Positions 44,301 through 53,702 of a stretch of DNA of 64,000 nt are shown piece by piece (the first letter of the stretch is position 1; every line of letters begins with the position of its first letter). The position numbers were made by a program, and so were the translations under genes. Origin of the DNA: Caballeronia cordobensis (lineage in GTDB: Bacteria > Pseudomonadota > Gammaproteobacteria > Burkholderiales > Burkholderiaceae); NCBI RefSeq assembly GCF_001544575.2, contig NZ_FCNY02000007.1, positions 248,001-312,000 of the forward strand. Reading direction: 5' to 3'. The notes under the pieces are model-generated. The model saw only the letters and a program-made list of their open reading frames with translations. It searched no databases and had not been told where the DNA came from.

Positions 44301-45157
44301 TCGATGCGGCGGTGCAAGCCGTCGCCGAACTCGACGACGAGCCCGACGACGTCAACCCGATTCGCGCGCGCATTCTTCGCGAGCGCGACGAACTCATCTC
44401 GCGCGGCATCGATGCGAAGGAGGCGCGGCGTCGTGCGGGATGGCGCGTGTTCAGCACGAAACCGGGCGCCTATGGCGCAGGCTTGCAGGAACTGATCGAC
44501 GCGCGGCAATGGCAGACCGACGCCGATTTGTCGGCGGCTTATCAAAGCACGGGCGGTTACGCGTATTCGCAATCCGGCGATGGCGTGGAAGCGCGCGCGA
44601 GCTTCGGTGCGCGGCTTTCCACGCTCGATGTCGTGGTGCAGAATCAGGACAATCGCGAACACGATCTGCTCGATTCCAACGACTATCACCAGTTTCAGGG
44701 CGGCATGGTCGCGGCCGTGCGTTATCTGTCGGGCGTGCAGCCGCAGACTTATAACGCGGACCATAGCAATCCCGCCGCGCCGCGCGTGCGCACGCTGAAC
44801 GAGGAAATCGCGCGCGTGGTGCGTGCGCGCGTCGTGAATCCGAAGTGGATCGACGGCGTGAAGCGGCATGGCTACAAGGGCGCGTCGGAGCTGGCGGCGA
44901 CCGTCGATTATCTCTTCGGCTACGATGCGACCGCGCGCGTCGTGTCGGATCATCAATACGCGCTCGTCACCGATGCCTACGTGAACGATGCCGGCACGCG
45001 CGCGTTCATCGCCGAGCACAATCCGCACGCGCTGCAATCGATCTGCGAGCGCCTGCTCGAAGCGATGGAGCGTGGCTTGTGGCGTGAGCCGGCGGGTTAT
45101 CGCGAGCAGGTGGAACGCCATCTGCTCGATGTCGAACAGCGAATCGAAGGCCGATAG
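41387..45157 (+). CDS. cobN: Cobaltochelatase subunit CobN
   Basis: CobN is the large, corrin-binding subunit of the ATP-dependent cobalt chelatase that inserts Co2+ into hydrogenobyrinate a,c-diamide. The 1256-residue length is normal. GKHGNLEWLPGKSVALS, VWGTATMRTGGDD and YDATARVVSDHQY are typical CobN/BchH segments. It is followed at 5 bp by a ChlI-like ATPase and then a ChlD-like VWA protein, which here replace CobS and CobT. Confidence 0.95.
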   Translation: MHLLRTTPGGFVDDAQGVMRIDQTRAPIVVLSSADTTLALLASVFPRLEAGFPEVRLVNQSFLRQPASVDFYIDDVLRHAQVVIVDHLGGESYWPYGIERLVALAKQEKQLLAMFSGDLAEDPNLTAKSTADAPFCRELSRYLREGGARNAEEFLRSIAHRAFGFGRAPQSPSPLPAVAIYHPERDIAVIDDWQARWTQDAPVVGLLFYRAHLQAGNTAVFDALIEALEEEGLNPLPIAISSLKESVSREVVERLCAEHRASLVLNTTAFAASVIGEDEVFEVAGDAPVLQVILSGGNRDDWLKDNHGLNSRDIAMHIALPEVDGRIITRAVSFKGLAYHCKHTQVDVVRYQADAERVRFVAELSRRWCALRHTPNAQKRIALVLANYPASEGRIGNGVGLDTPASAIGILSMLAREAYRVGTIPADGDALIAALTEGVTNDAVVRDLRPALQSLSLEDYREAYRALPADARIALETAWGAPEDDPTVRRGRFMIAGYRCGQVFIGIQPSRSRERNDYASYHDAELVPPHSYLAFYFWLRLRFEADALVHVGKHGNLEWLPGKSVALSSSCWPDAILGPMPHLYPFIVNDPGEGSQAKRRAQAVIIDHLMPPLTRAENYGPLQDLERQVDEYYEALMVDARRAKLLRKSILENIVENSLHEELGLDAPRDVAGEDALLTRADAYLCELKEAQIRDGLHVFGVSPQGVQRRDTLLALGRFPVGDGQGANASLIAALARDLQLPDDFDPLDADWAAPWNGPRPQALADIIDVPWRHHGDTRERLESFAMQLLSNDDAAAPGPHSACVLERLRGDVLPRLDACGPQELMQLKRGLEGRFVPPGPSGSPSRGRPDVLPTGRNFYSVDTRALPTQAAWSLGVKSAHALVERHVQDHGDFPHAIGLSVWGTATMRTGGDDIAQAFALIGVRPKWAAGSHRVTDFEILPISIFNRPRIDVTLRVSGFFRDAFANLMHLFDAAVQAVAELDDEPDDVNPIRARILRERDELISRGIDAKEARRRAGWRVFSTKPGAYGAGLQELIDARQWQTDADLSAAYQSTGGYAYSQSGDGVEARASFGARLSTLDVVVQNQDNREHDLLDSNDYHQFQGGMVAAVRYLSGVQPQTYNADHSNPAAPRVRTLNEEIARVVRARVVNPKWIDGVKRHGYKGASELAATVDYLFGYDATARVVSDHQYALVTDAYVNDAGTRAFIAEHNPHALQSICERLLEAMERGLWREPAGYREQVERHLLDVEQRIEGR

Positions 45158-45162
45158 CATCC

Positions 45163-46161
45163 ATGTCATCTTCCGTGTTTCCTTTCTCCGCGCTCGTTGC
45201 GCAAGCGCCCTTGCAGCAGGCGCTCTTGCTTGCGGCGGTCGATCCGTCGATCGGCGGCGTGCTCGTCAGCGGGCCGCGCGGCACGGCGAAATCGACGGCG
45301 GCGCGCGCGCTCGCCGAGTTGCTGCCCGAAGGTCGGCTCGTGACGCTGCCGCTCGGCGCAAGCGAGGAGCAACTCATTGGCACGCTGGATATTCAAAGCG
45401 CATTGCGCGATAGCGCGGTGCGCTTTTCTCCGGGCCTGCTCGCGAAAGCGCATCTCGGCGTGCTCTATGTCGACGAGGTCAATCTGCTGCCGAATCCGCT
45501 CGTCGATCAGTTGCTCGACGTCGCGGCGAGCGGGGTGAATATCATCGAGCGCGATGGCATCTCGCATCAGCATGACGCGCGCTTCGTCCTGATCGGCACG
45601 ATGAATCCGGAAGAGGGCGACTTGCGTCCGCAGTTGCTGGATCGCTTCGGGCTTGCGGTCGAGATGAGCAATCATTTCGATGCGAGCGTGCGGCAGCGCA
45701 TCGTGAAAGCGCGCCTTGAATTCGATATGGATGCCGAAGCATTTCGCGAACGGCATGCAGACGAACAGGCTTCCCTGGTCGAGCGCATTCACGCGGCGCG
45801 CGCGTCGCTCTCCACATTCGATTTCGACGATGCCGTTCATGCGCGCGTGAGCGACCTTTGCATCGAGGCGCATGTCGATGGCTTGCGCGCGGATATCGTG
45901 ATGCTGCGTGCAGCGCGGGCGTTGGCGGCGCTCGAAGGCGCATCAAGTGTCTCAGTGACGCATGTCGAACGCGTCGCCGATGCCGTGTTGAAGCATCGGC
46001 GTCGTGAAGCGCAAGCCGGTTCGGAATCGCCGCAAAACACGGCTGATCCGACACCGGGCGATACAAACAAAGGCGACGGGGATTGGGGTTACATGCCGCC
46101 CGAGCCGGCGGGAACCGCGCACGTCAAATCGGTGAGGCCGCTCGCCGCAAAAAAAGCCTGA
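45163..46161 (+). CDS. ChlI/BchI-like AAA+ ATPase of the cobalt chelatase
   Basis: This AAA+ ATPase is related to magnesium chelatase subunit I and probably powers CobN. The 332-residue protein has Walker A SGPRGTAKST near residue 31, Walker B VLYVDEVNLLPN near residue 100, and the sensor segments IGTMNPEEGDLRPQLLDRFGL. A low-complexity tail follows residue 280. It starts 5 bp after cobN and its stop overlaps the next gene. CobS is unlikely, since the motifs are ChlI-type. Confidence 0.9.
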   Translation: MSSSVFPFSALVAQAPLQQALLLAAVDPSIGGVLVSGPRGTAKSTAARALAELLPEGRLVTLPLGASEEQLIGTLDIQSALRDSAVRFSPGLLAKAHLGVLYVDEVNLLPNPLVDQLLDVAASGVNIIERDGISHQHDARFVLIGTMNPEEGDLRPQLLDRFGLAVEMSNHFDASVRQRIVKARLEFDMDAEAFRERHADEQASLVERIHAARASLSTFDFDDAVHARVSDLCIEAHVDGLRADIVMLRAARALAALEGASSVSVTHVERVADAVLKHRRREAQAGSESPQNTADPTPGDTNKGDGDWGYMPPEPAGTAHVKSVRPLAAKKA

Positions 46162-46847
46162 GCCATCGAAGGCGCGACGCGGATGCCTTCGACACAGGGC
46201 ATCGCCTTCGGTGGAACACGGGCCGTTTCGCGTCGCGTGAAGGCGAACAGGGCGCGTCCATCGACTGGATGGCGACGCTGCGCGCGAAGCGTTCCGCGCC
46301 GCTCGATGCGCGGCATCTGCGCTATCGCCGCACGCAGGGCGAGGGCGCGCAACTGCATTGCTTCGTGCTCGATTGCTCCGGTTCGATGCTCGCCGGCGAG
46401 CGGCTCGCGCGCGCGAAAGGGATGCTCGTCGCGTTGTTCGACCGGGCTTACCGCGAGCGCGCGCAGATCGCGCTCGTGTGCTTCGGCGGCGGGCGTGCGG
46501 AGGTGCGTCGTCAGCCGGGCGCGGCGCATTGGTTCAACGAGCGATGGGTTGCGCCGATCGGCGGCGGCGGAGGAACGCCGCTCGCGCTCGGCCTGGCGAG
46601 TGCGGCGACGGTGCTCGAACGCGCGGCGAGGCGCAGGCCTTCGCAGAAACGCTGGCTGTGGGTGCTGACCGATGGCCGCACGAACGAGCGGCCCGACGCG
46701 CCTGCATCGGCGGATGAAATCGTCGTGGTGGATTTCGAGGAAGGTGCGATACGGGCGGGGCGCGGCAAGCGCTTCGCTAGCGACTGGAACGCGCAATACG
46801 TCACCGCCGATGACGCGCTGTCCTACTCGTACCAGCGCGGCGTATAA
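46158..46847 (+). CDS. ChlD-like VWA-domain protein of the cobalt chelatase
   Basis: This VWA protein carries the metal-ion-dependent adhesion motif LDCSGSM, with GGGGGTPLALGLA and WVLTDGRTNER following, as in the C-terminal half of magnesium chelatase subunit D. It probably works with the ChlI-like ATPase and CobN. The start is uncertain. No ATG or GTG precedes the conserved region; a CTG at 46158 would overlap the upstream stop as CTGA, a TTG lies at 46083 inside the upstream gene, and the first ATG is 46273. I use the CTG, giving 229 residues. Its 3' end overlaps convergent cobJ by 25 bp. Confidence 0.82.
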   Translation: MSHRRRDADAFDTGHRLRWNTGRFASREGEQGASIDWMATLRAKRSAPLDARHLRYRRTQGEGAQLHCFVLDCSGSMLAGERLARAKGMLVALFDRAYRERAQIALVCFGGGRAEVRRQPGAAHWFNERWVAPIGGGGGTPLALGLASAATVLERAARRRPSQKRWLWVLTDGRTNERPDAPASADEIVVVDFEEGAIRAGRGKRFASDWNAQYVTADDALSYSYQRGV

Positions 46848-48454
46848 ACCCAGTCGCCCACCACGCGCGTGGTCGATGAGCCGACGATCACCATCGTCCG
46901 CATATCGACCCACTCGCTTTTCAGCTCGCCGAGCGTCACGACCCGCAAGGCCTCGGCCGGACGCCCGATATCCCTTCCCAGCACCACGGGCGTCTGCGGT
47001 TTCCGATAACGCTTCACGATGTCTATAGCACGATCGAACTGCAACGGCCGCGCCTTCGACAGCGGGTTATAGAAGGCCATCACGAGATCCGCTTCGCCAG
47101 CATGCGCGATACGTTTCTCGATCACGCTCCACGGTTTCAGGTTGTCCGATAGCGACAGCACGCAGAAATCATGGCCCAGCGGCGCACCCGCGCGCGCGGC
47201 CGTCGCGAGCGATGCCGACACGCCCGGCAGGATCGCGAGTTTCACCGCGCGCCATGCGGGCTGCGATGCGTAGGCGCGGTCGAGCGCTTCGAGCACGGCC
47301 GCGGCCATCGCGAAGACGCCCGGATCGCCCGACGACACCACGACCACGCGCCGCCCTTCGCTCGCCAGTTCGAACGCGTGGCGCGCGCGCTGCAGTTCCT
47401 CGCGGTTGTCGGTGATGTGCACGCGCTGATCGTCGCGAAACGGGCCCGCCATGCGCACATAAGTCTCGTAGCCGAGCACGTCTTGCGCAGTGTCGAGCGC
47501 GGCGCGCGCGGCGGGCGTCATCGACTCCGCGTTGCCGGGGCCGAGCCCGATGACGGTCAGCGTGCCGCGCGCGCGGCCTATCGACTGCGCATCGACGGGC
47601 GCATCGTGGACCTGCAACGCGATGCCGTCGTCGCTATCGAACGGCGCGGCATCGGAGAAGCGTAGAGGCAGATCCAGCGCACGCGCGGCATCGGCGAGCG
47701 ATGCCGAGGTCATCAGATGCACGGGCGCGACCAGGGCCGCAAGCGCCAGCGGCGACAGCCCTCGTTCGCGCAAGGCGATACGCACGCGTTCCACGATGCC
47801 GGTATCGTCGTCGATCCAGGCCAGCACGCAGCGCGGATGAATCACGAGGCTGTGTTCGTCGTCCACCGTGTGCGGCGTGATGCGCACCGTGAGACGCGCA
47901 TCGTCCGCGAGGGGCAGGGCGGCCGCGTCGAGCCACGGCGCGCCGCCTTCGATGCGCGTCGTTGCTCCCGCAAGCAAGTCCGACACGAAGCGCTTGCCTT
48001 GCTCGATATCCGCGAGCGCGTAACCCTCGGGCGGCGCGAGCAGACACTGGCCGAAGCGCAATTCGCCGCTCGTCGTGATCGCGGGCGCGATATCGAGCGC
48101 CGCGCCGATCTCGCGCGCCAGCGCATTCACGCCGCTCGTGCCGCCAAGCAAGGGCACGACCGCGCTGCCATCCTGCGCGACGGCGAGCACGGGCGGCTCG
48201 GCGGACTTGTCGGCGAGGCACGGCGCGAGCGCGCGAATCACGATGCCCGCCGCGCACAGCGCGACGATCGGCACGCCCGCGCGATACAGCTCGCGCATAT
48301 GCTCGCCGAAATCGTCATAAGCGATATCCGCGCTTACGCGATGCGCGAGGCCATGCACGCGCGCTGCATCAAAACGCGATTGAATGCGCCGCGCCGTATC
48401 GAGCGCGGCGGGGCCCAAAATCACGATCGCCAACGGAGAACTCAGGCCCGCCAT
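46823..48454 (-). CDS. cobJ: CobJ with N-terminal CbiG-like region (precorrin-3B C17-methyltransferase)
   Basis: The C-terminal half (from about residue 285, [20 protein letters not shown]) is a tetrapyrrole methyltransferase that methylates C17 and contracts the ring of precorrin-3B. The N-terminal half matches CbiG: an N-domain (about 1-140, [28 protein letters not shown]), a middle part and a degenerate CbiG-C-like stretch (about 205-270, [25 protein letters not shown]) lacking the GCRRG motif. The 543-residue length fits known CbiG-CobJ fusions. The ATG at 48454 overlaps the cobI stop by 13 bp. Confidence 0.92.
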   Translation of the reverse strand: MAGLSSPLAIVILGPAALDTARRIQSRFDAARVHGLAHRVSADIAYDDFGEHMRELYRAGVPIVALCAAGIVIRALAPCLADKSAEPPVLAVAQDGSAVVPLLGGTSGVNALAREIGAALDIAPAITTSGELRFGQCLLAPPEGYALADIEQGKRFVSDLLAGATTRIEGGAPWLDAAALPLADDARLTVRITPHTVDDEHSLVIHPRCVLAWIDDDTGIVERVRIALRERGLSPLALAALVAPVHLMTSASLADAARALDLPLRFSDAAPFDSDDGIALQVHDAPVDAQSIGRARGTLTVIGLGPGNAESMTPAARAALDTAQDVLGYETYVRMAGPFRDDQRVHITDNREELQRARHAFELASEGRRVVVVSSGDPGVFAMAAAVLEALDRAYASQPAWRAVKLAILPGVSASLATAARAGAPLGHDFCVLSLSDNLKPWSVIEKRIAHAGEADLVMAFYNPLSKARPLQFDRAIDIVKRYRKPQTPVVLGRDIGRPAEALRVVTLGELKSEWVDMRTMVIVGSSTTRVVGDWVYTPRWYE

Positions 48455-49170
48455 TTTTTCCCCGGCACGACGAGCAGTGAAAAATACGGCGAGGCCATCG
48501 GATCGACTTCGTCGAGCGGCACGATGCGCTGGTTGCTCATCGTCGCGCGTTCGACATAGAGCGCGCGTTCGTCGAGCCCGAGCTTGCCGAGCACGCGCCG
48601 CACTTTCTCGAAGTTGCGTCCGAGCTTCATGATGACGGCCGCATCCGCCGTTTCGAGACGTTGCTGCAACTCGTCTTCGGGCAACACGCCCGAAAGCACC
48701 GACAGACTCTGATTGCGATACACGAGCGGCACGCCGAGCACCGCGACGCCGCCGAGCATCGAGCACACGCCCGGCACGACTTGCGCTTCGAAGCGCGCGG
48801 CGAGCCGATCGTGCAGATACATGTACGAGCCGTAGAAGAAGGGATCGCCTTCGCAGATCACCGCGACGTCGCGTCCGGCTTCCAGATGACCGGAGATCGT
48901 GAGCGCGGCTTCATCGTAAAACGCGCTGATGATCGTCTCGTAGCACAGCGGCGGTTCGAGCGCCTCGGTCGTCACCGGATAGACGAGCGGCAGGCGCGTT
49001 TGCGCCGCATCGAGATGCGACTCGATGATGCCGAACGCATTGCCCTTCTTGCCCTTCGCGACGAAATACGCAACCACGGGCGCGGCCTTCAGAAGCCGCA
49101 ATGCCTTCACGGTGATCAGTTCCGGATCGCCCGGGCCGACACCCAGGCCAAAAAGACGTCCGCGCATCAT
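48442..49170 (-). CDS. cobI: Precorrin-2 C20-methyltransferase CobI
   Basis: CobI adds a SAM-derived methyl group at C20 of precorrin-2, the first committed step to the corrin ring. The 242-residue protein starts with [19 protein letters not shown] and has [19 protein letters not shown], both typical of the family. The ATG at 49170 overlaps the cobH stop as ATGA; a second ATG at 49167 is equally placed for the GGAG site. Order cobG-cobH-cobI-cobJ. Confidence 0.94.
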   Translation of the reverse strand: MMRGRLFGLGVGPGDPELITVKALRLLKAAPVVAYFVAKGKKGNAFGIIESHLDAAQTRLPLVYPVTTEALEPPLCYETIISAFYDEAALTISGHLEAGRDVAVICEGDPFFYGSYMYLHDRLAARFEAQVVPGVCSMLGGVAVLGVPLVYRNQSLSVLSGVLPEDELQQRLETADAAVIMKLGRNFEKVRRVLGKLGLDERALYVERATMSNQRIVPLDEVDPMASPYFSLLVVPGKKWRA

Positions 49171-49793
49171 TCGGTCTCCGAAGCAAGTGCGTTCACTGCG
49201 GCGGCGGCCATCGCGCTGCCGCCGCGCCGGCCGAGCAGCGCGACGAAGGGCACGCCGCGGCTGTCGGCGGCGAGCATGGCTTTCGATTCGGCCGCGCCGA
49301 TGAACCCGACCGGAAAGCCGAGGATGAGCGCGGGCTTCGGCGCGCCCGCATCGAGCATGTCGAGCAGATGAAAGAGCGCGGTGGGCGCATTGCCGATCGC
49401 GACGATTGCGCCGTCCAGATCGGGACGCCAGAGTTCGAGCGCGGCCGCCGAGCGCGTGTTGCCCATCGCACGGGCGCGTTCGGGCACCGAGGCATCGCCG
49501 AGCGTGCAGATCACGCGATTGCCTGCGGGAAGACGCGCACGCGTGATGCCTTCGGCGACCATGCGCGCATCGCATAGGACCGGCGCGCCTGCCGCCAACG
49601 CTCGCCGGCCCGCCATGCCCGCGCCCGGCGAGAAGCGCAGATCGCTCACGATATCGACCATGCCGCAGGCGTGGATCAGGCGCACCGCGAGCTTTTCCAG
49701 ATCGGCGGGAAGGGCGGTCAGGTCGGCTTCGGCGCGGATCGTCGCGAAGGACTGGCGGTAAATCTCCGCGCCGTCGCGGATATAGTCAGACAT
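49167..49793 (-). CDS. cobH: Precorrin-8X methylmutase CobH
   Basis: CobH moves the methyl group from C11 to C12, turning precorrin-8X into hydrogenobyrinate. The 208-residue protein keeps the family histidine in [11 protein letters not shown] (about residue 41), [10 protein letters not shown], and [13 protein letters not shown]. The ATG at 49793 overlaps the cobG stop by 8 bp; an ATG two codons earlier is possible. The longer frame reaching 49898 runs inside cobG. Confidence 0.94.
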   Translation of the reverse strand: MSDYIRDGAEIYRQSFATIRAEADLTALPADLEKLAVRLIHACGMVDIVSDLRFSPGAGMAGRRALAAGAPVLCDARMVAEGITRARLPAGNRVICTLGDASVPERARAMGNTRSAAALELWRPDLDGAIVAIGNAPTALFHLLDMLDAGAPKPALILGFPVGFIGAAESKAMLAADSRGVPFVALLGRRGGSAMAAAAVNALASETE

Positions 49794-51063
49794 CGGCATG
49801 GCTCCGGGCGAGCCGTTCGGCCGCCTCTTCGATAGTGAGATTGCGCGCGACGGTTCCATCGTCGCGATGTAGGTCGTAACGGCCCGGCGCGGCGGCATAG
49901 AGCGTGGCCGGAACCGGATGCGCCGCCGCGCACGAGCGCTCGCAGCCGCTCAGATGCACCTGATGCGTGTCGTGCGCGGGCAGCAGCGGGGCGAGGCGAA
50001 GCGCATCGGCTTTGGTGTCGGCGCGGCTTTTTACGCAGCCCGCCGAACCCGCGCACGCGATGAGGCGCGCAAGCGGCGCGCGCGGGTCGGTGGCGAGGCC
50101 GAGTGCGGTCAGGCGCCGCAGCACGTCGTGCGTGTCCGCCGGCACAATGCCCGCGATCAGCACGCTTTGCCACGGCGTCATCGAAAGGCGGCCTTGCGCG
50201 TGCTCGTCGGCGAGATCGGCGAGGGCATCGAGCGTGCTGGCGTCGAGCCGCCCGAGCGGCGTCTGCGCGCCCGCATACCATGTCGCGCGCTGCGGCTCTT
50301 CGTGCGCGCCGAGCCGTAACGAGGCATCGGCGGGGGCGCGTCGCCATGTTTCCAAACCGGTATCGAAGGCGAAGGCTTCGAGAAAACGCGCAGTGCCCGT
50401 AGTGCCGATACGCGCGAGCAGATCGCGCATGCGGTTTTCTTCGGGCCTGGCCATCGCGAGAAACGCGCGCAAGATGGCGGGAACGAACGTGACCAGCTTG
50501 TCCGCCGCGATGGCGCCGAGCGCGGGCTGTTGCGGCGTCCCGGCAAGCCCGAAGGCGAAGCGCGCGCCGCCGTCGATGGACGAGAGCCAGAGATCGTGCG
50601 GATGATCGAGCATCGCGAGGCGCTCGCCGCCGTCGAGCTGCAACGCGAACTTGGGCGACAGCGCGTGAAGCGCGGCATCGGCCTGCATCGCCGCGATAAG
50701 TTTCGCCGCGAGCGCGCGCGTGCCGTCGCTCGCGAGCGGGCTCAGCATCAGATTGCGGATGTCGTCGCCGGTCGCCGCGGCCGGGCCGAGGCCGGCATCG
50801 AGCGCGATATCGATGAGCGCGGCGTGGGCGTCGTCGCGAATGCCGCGCAGTTGCAGATTCGCGCGATTGGTCACTTCGATCACGCCCGAGCCGCACTCCC
50901 GCGCGGCGCGCGCCACGGCCCGCGCCGCGTGCGCGCTCAATGCGCCGCCGGCGAGGCGCAGACGGGCGAGCCCGCCGTCGCGCGCGGGCACGATGCGCAT
51001 GAGGCCCGGACACGCGGATGCGCGCGCGGCGGTCGTCAGCGGTGAGTGGTCGAATGAAGTCAA
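49786..51063 (-). CDS. cobG: Precorrin-3B synthase CobG
   Basis: CobG is the oxygen-using Fe-S enzyme that hydroxylates precorrin-3A, marking the aerobic B12 route. The 425-residue protein has two sulfite-reductase-like halves; the [4Fe-4S]/siroheme-type cysteines are visible as ACAGSAGCVKSRAD and LSGCERSCAAAH near residues 341 and 373. It is first in the cobGHIJ minus-strand operon, directly below a B12 riboswitch. Confidence 0.93.
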   Translation of the reverse strand: MTSFDHSPLTTAARASACPGLMRIVPARDGGLARLRLAGGALSAHAARAVARAARECGSGVIEVTNRANLQLRGIRDDAHAALIDIALDAGLGPAAATGDDIRNLMLSPLASDGTRALAAKLIAAMQADAALHALSPKFALQLDGGERLAMLDHPHDLWLSSIDGGARFAFGLAGTPQQPALGAIAADKLVTFVPAILRAFLAMARPEENRMRDLLARIGTTGTARFLEAFAFDTGLETWRRAPADASLRLGAHEEPQRATWYAGAQTPLGRLDASTLDALADLADEHAQGRLSMTPWQSVLIAGIVPADTHDVLRRLTALGLATDPRAPLARLIACAGSAGCVKSRADTKADALRLAPLLPAHDTHQVHLSGCERSCAAAHPVPATLYAAAPGRYDLHRDDGTVARNLTIEEAAERLARSHADV

Positions 51064-51144
51064 AAGCGTGACCCGTCAGGGCTTCGCGCATGTCGAGCGA
51101 ACCGGTACACCCCGCCCGGCTGGCGTTGCGCGAATGCGTTGAGT

Positions 51145-51310
51145 CGGCAGGTCTCTTGGCTGGCAGGTCTTCATTCGCGCCGGCCTTCCCGGTAAAAACC
51201 AGTGGCAGTGGAGCGCGGACTCGCTGCGTACAATTGCGGGGGCAGCCACAGTTTCGCTGTGTTCCCTCTTAGGCCCTCGGGCTGAACCCTCGGGCACCGA
51301 CGGACCTGTA
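51145..51310 (-). ncRNA. Cobalamin riboswitch upstream of cobGHIJ
   Basis: Read on the minus strand, it shows TCGGTGCCCGAGGGTTCAGC (from 51300), AAGAGGGAACACAG, GCTGCCCCCGCAATTGTA (51245-51228), the B12 box GCCACTGGT (51206-51198) and GACCTGCCAGCCAAGAGACC (from 51169). A CATAAT -10 candidate lies at 51315-51310. The cobG start is about 80 bp downstream. Confidence 0.95.
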
Positions 51311-51392
51311 TTATGCCCGCTTTTATCGACCATCCGGACGCTTCCGGGCCGCAACGCGAAGCGTATTCCGAACCGCAAAAAGGAGACGGCGC

Positions 51393-52604
51393 ATGTCGAC
51401 CTGGCTGACCGTGGTGGGGATCGGCGAAGACGGCTGGCACGGGCTGTCGCGCGTGGCGCGCCGCGCGCTCGTCGATGCGCAGTCGATTCACGGCGGCGAG
51501 CGCCATCTCGCGCTCCTGCCCGCGCGCGTCGCGGCGCGGCGCGTGCCGTGGCCCAAGCCCTTTTCGCTCGATGCCGTGCTCGCCGAGCGCGGCGACGGCC
51601 ACACACGCATCTGCGTGCTCGCGAGCGGCGATCCGATGTGCTTCGGCGTCGGCGCGACGCTCGCGCGCGAAGTCGCCAACGGCGAAATGCGCGTGATTCC
51701 CGCGCCGTCGTCGCTGTCGCTCGCGGCGGCGCGCTTGCGCTGGGCGTTGCAGGACGCGGTGTGCGTGTCGCTCGTCGGGCGGCCGGTCGCGTCCTTGCTC
51801 GCGAGCCTGCATCGCGGCGTGCGCCTGCTCGTTTTGAGCGCCGACGGCATGACGCCCGCCGCCGTCGCCACGCTGCTGACGGCGCATGGCTTCGGCGCGA
51901 GCCGCATGACGGTGTTCGAGCATCTCGGCGGGCTGAACGAACGCCGCATCGACGAACGCGCCGACGACTGGCGCGAGCCGCTCGTGGCCGCGCTCAATCT
52001 CGTCGCGATCGAATGCCGCACGCACGCGGGCCACGCCGGGCCGCCGCTCACGCCGGGCCTGCCCGACGACGCCTATCGGCACGACGGCCAGCTCACGAAG
52101 CGCGACGTGCGCGCGGTGACGCTTGCGCATCTCGCGCCGCAGCCGGGCGAATTGCTGTGGGACGTGGGCGCGGGCTGCGGCTCGATCGGCATCGAATGGA
52201 TGCGCGCGCACGGCGCCTGCCGCGCGATCGCCATCGAAGCGAACGAAAGCCGGCAGCGTCTCATCGAACATAATCGCGACGCGCTCGGCGTGCCCGCGCT
52301 GCAACTCGTGCGGGGCGTGGCGCCCGGCGCGCTCGACGGCCTGCCCGCGCCCGATGCCGTGTTCATCGGCGGCGGCCTGACCGTGCCCGGCCTGCTCGAT
52401 GCGTGCTGGGCGCGTCTGCGTCAGGGAGGGCGGCTCGTCGCCAATGCGGTGACGCTGCAAAGCGAAGCGGCGCTCGTCGAATGGCGCGCGCGGCACGGCG
52501 GCGAGCTGACGCGCATCGGGATCGCGCAGGCGGAGCCGCTCGGCAGCTTCGACACCTGGCGGCCGGCGCTGCCGATCACGCTCCTGCACGCGAGCAAGCC
52601 GTGA
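51393..52604 (+). CDS. cobL: Precorrin-6Y C5,15-methyltransferase (decarboxylating) CobL
   Basis: CobL methylates C5 and C15 and removes the acetate carboxyl of ring C. The 403-residue protein joins a CbiE-like methyltransferase (about 1-205, [28 protein letters not shown]) to a CbiT-like one (about 225-400, [18 protein letters not shown]). AAAGGAGACGGCGC precedes the ATG. It is divergent from cobG across the riboswitch and leads cobL-cbiD-cobK-cobM. Confidence 0.94.
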   Translation: MSTWLTVVGIGEDGWHGLSRVARRALVDAQSIHGGERHLALLPARVAARRVPWPKPFSLDAVLAERGDGHTRICVLASGDPMCFGVGATLAREVANGEMRVIPAPSSLSLAAARLRWALQDAVCVSLVGRPVASLLASLHRGVRLLVLSADGMTPAAVATLLTAHGFGASRMTVFEHLGGLNERRIDERADDWREPLVAALNLVAIECRTHAGHAGPPLTPGLPDDAYRHDGQLTKRDVRAVTLAHLAPQPGELLWDVGAGCGSIGIEWMRAHGACRAIAIEANESRQRLIEHNRDALGVPALQLVRGVAPGALDGLPAPDAVFIGGGLTVPGLLDACWARLRQGGRLVANAVTLQSEAALVEWRARHGGELTRIGIAQAEPLGSFDTWRPALPITLLHASKP

Positions 52605-52610
52605 TGCGTC

Positions 52611-53702
52611 ATGCGTGAAGAGTCGCCGGAACAGGCCGCGCCGCTCAGAAGCGGCTACACGACGGGAAGCTGCGCCACCGCGACGAGCCTCGCCGCCGCG
52701 CGCCTGCTGCTGCTCGGCGAGACGAGCGAGCGCGCGGACATCGTCTTGCCGAAGGGCCGCCACGTGACGATGACGCTCTCGTTCTGCCGGACGACGGGCA
52801 GCGATGCCGCCGAAGCGGGCGTGATCAAGGACGCGGGCGACGATCCCGACGTGACGCACGGCGCGCTCGTCTTCGCGCGCGTGCAATTGTCCGATTCGAC
52901 CGGCGTGCGGTTTCACGCGGGCGAGGGCGTCGGCACGGTCACGCGCGCCGGGCTGGCGCTCGCGGTCGGCGAACCGGCGATCAATCCGGTGCCGCGCAAA
53001 ATGATGACCGAACATCTCGAAGCGCTCGCCGCCGGCGCGAGCTATCGCGGCGGCTTCGAGGTGAGCATCGGCGTGGAGAACGGCGCGGCGCTCGCGCTGA
53101 AGACGATGAACCCGCGGCTCGGCATCGTCGGCGGTCTGTCGATACTCGGCACGACCGGCATCGTCAGGCCGTTTTCGTGCTCGGCGTATATCGCGTCGAT
53201 TCATCAGGGCATCGATGTGGCGCGGGCGAACGGTTATCGGCATATCGCCGCGTGCACGGGCAATCAGAGCGAGGACGCGATGCGCGCGCTGTACGGCTTG
53301 CCCGACATCGCGCTGATCGAAATGGGCGACTTCGCGGGCGCGGTGCTCAAGCATCTGCGGCGCGCGAGCGTGGACAAACTGAGCTTGTGCGGCGGCTTCG
53401 GCAAGCTGTCCAAGCTCGCGGCGGGGCATATGGATCTGCACAGCCGCAGTTCCAGCATCGATCTGACCTTGCTCGCGGTCTGGGCCGCCGACGCGGGCGC
53501 GAGCGACGCGCTGCAGGCGGCGATCCGCGCGGCCAACACGAGCCAGGAAGCGCTCAAGCTGGCACGCGCCGAAGGCATCGCGCTCGGCGATATCGTGTGC
53601 CGCCGCGCGCGCGCCGTCGCGCTCGACGTGCTGCCGCCGGGCATCGACGTCGAAACTTTCGCGATCGACCGGCAGGGGCACATCGTCGGGAGTGCGGCAT
53701 GA
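52611..53702 (+). CDS. cbiD: Cobalt-precorrin-5B C1-methyltransferase CbiD
   Basis: CbiD methylates C1 of the corrin intermediate, the step done by CobF in the classic aerobic pathway. The 363-residue protein opens with [19 protein letters not shown] and has [20 protein letters not shown] and CTGNQSEDA. It begins 6 bp after cobL and its stop overlaps the cobK start. Its presence beside cobG shows a hybrid pathway, a pattern also known from pseudomonads. Confidence 0.94.
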   Translation: MREESPEQAAPLRSGYTTGSCATATSLAAARLLLLGETSERADIVLPKGRHVTMTLSFCRTTGSDAAEAGVIKDAGDDPDVTHGALVFARVQLSDSTGVRFHAGEGVGTVTRAGLALAVGEPAINPVPRKMMTEHLEALAAGASYRGGFEVSIGVENGAALALKTMNPRLGIVGGLSILGTTGIVRPFSCSAYIASIHQGIDVARANGYRHIAACTGNQSEDAMRALYGLPDIALIEMGDFAGAVLKHLRRASVDKLSLCGGFGKLSKLAAGHMDLHSRSSSIDLTLLAVWAADAGASDALQAAIRAANTSQEALKLARAEGIALGDIVCRRARAVALDVLPPGIDVETFAIDRQGHIVGSAA

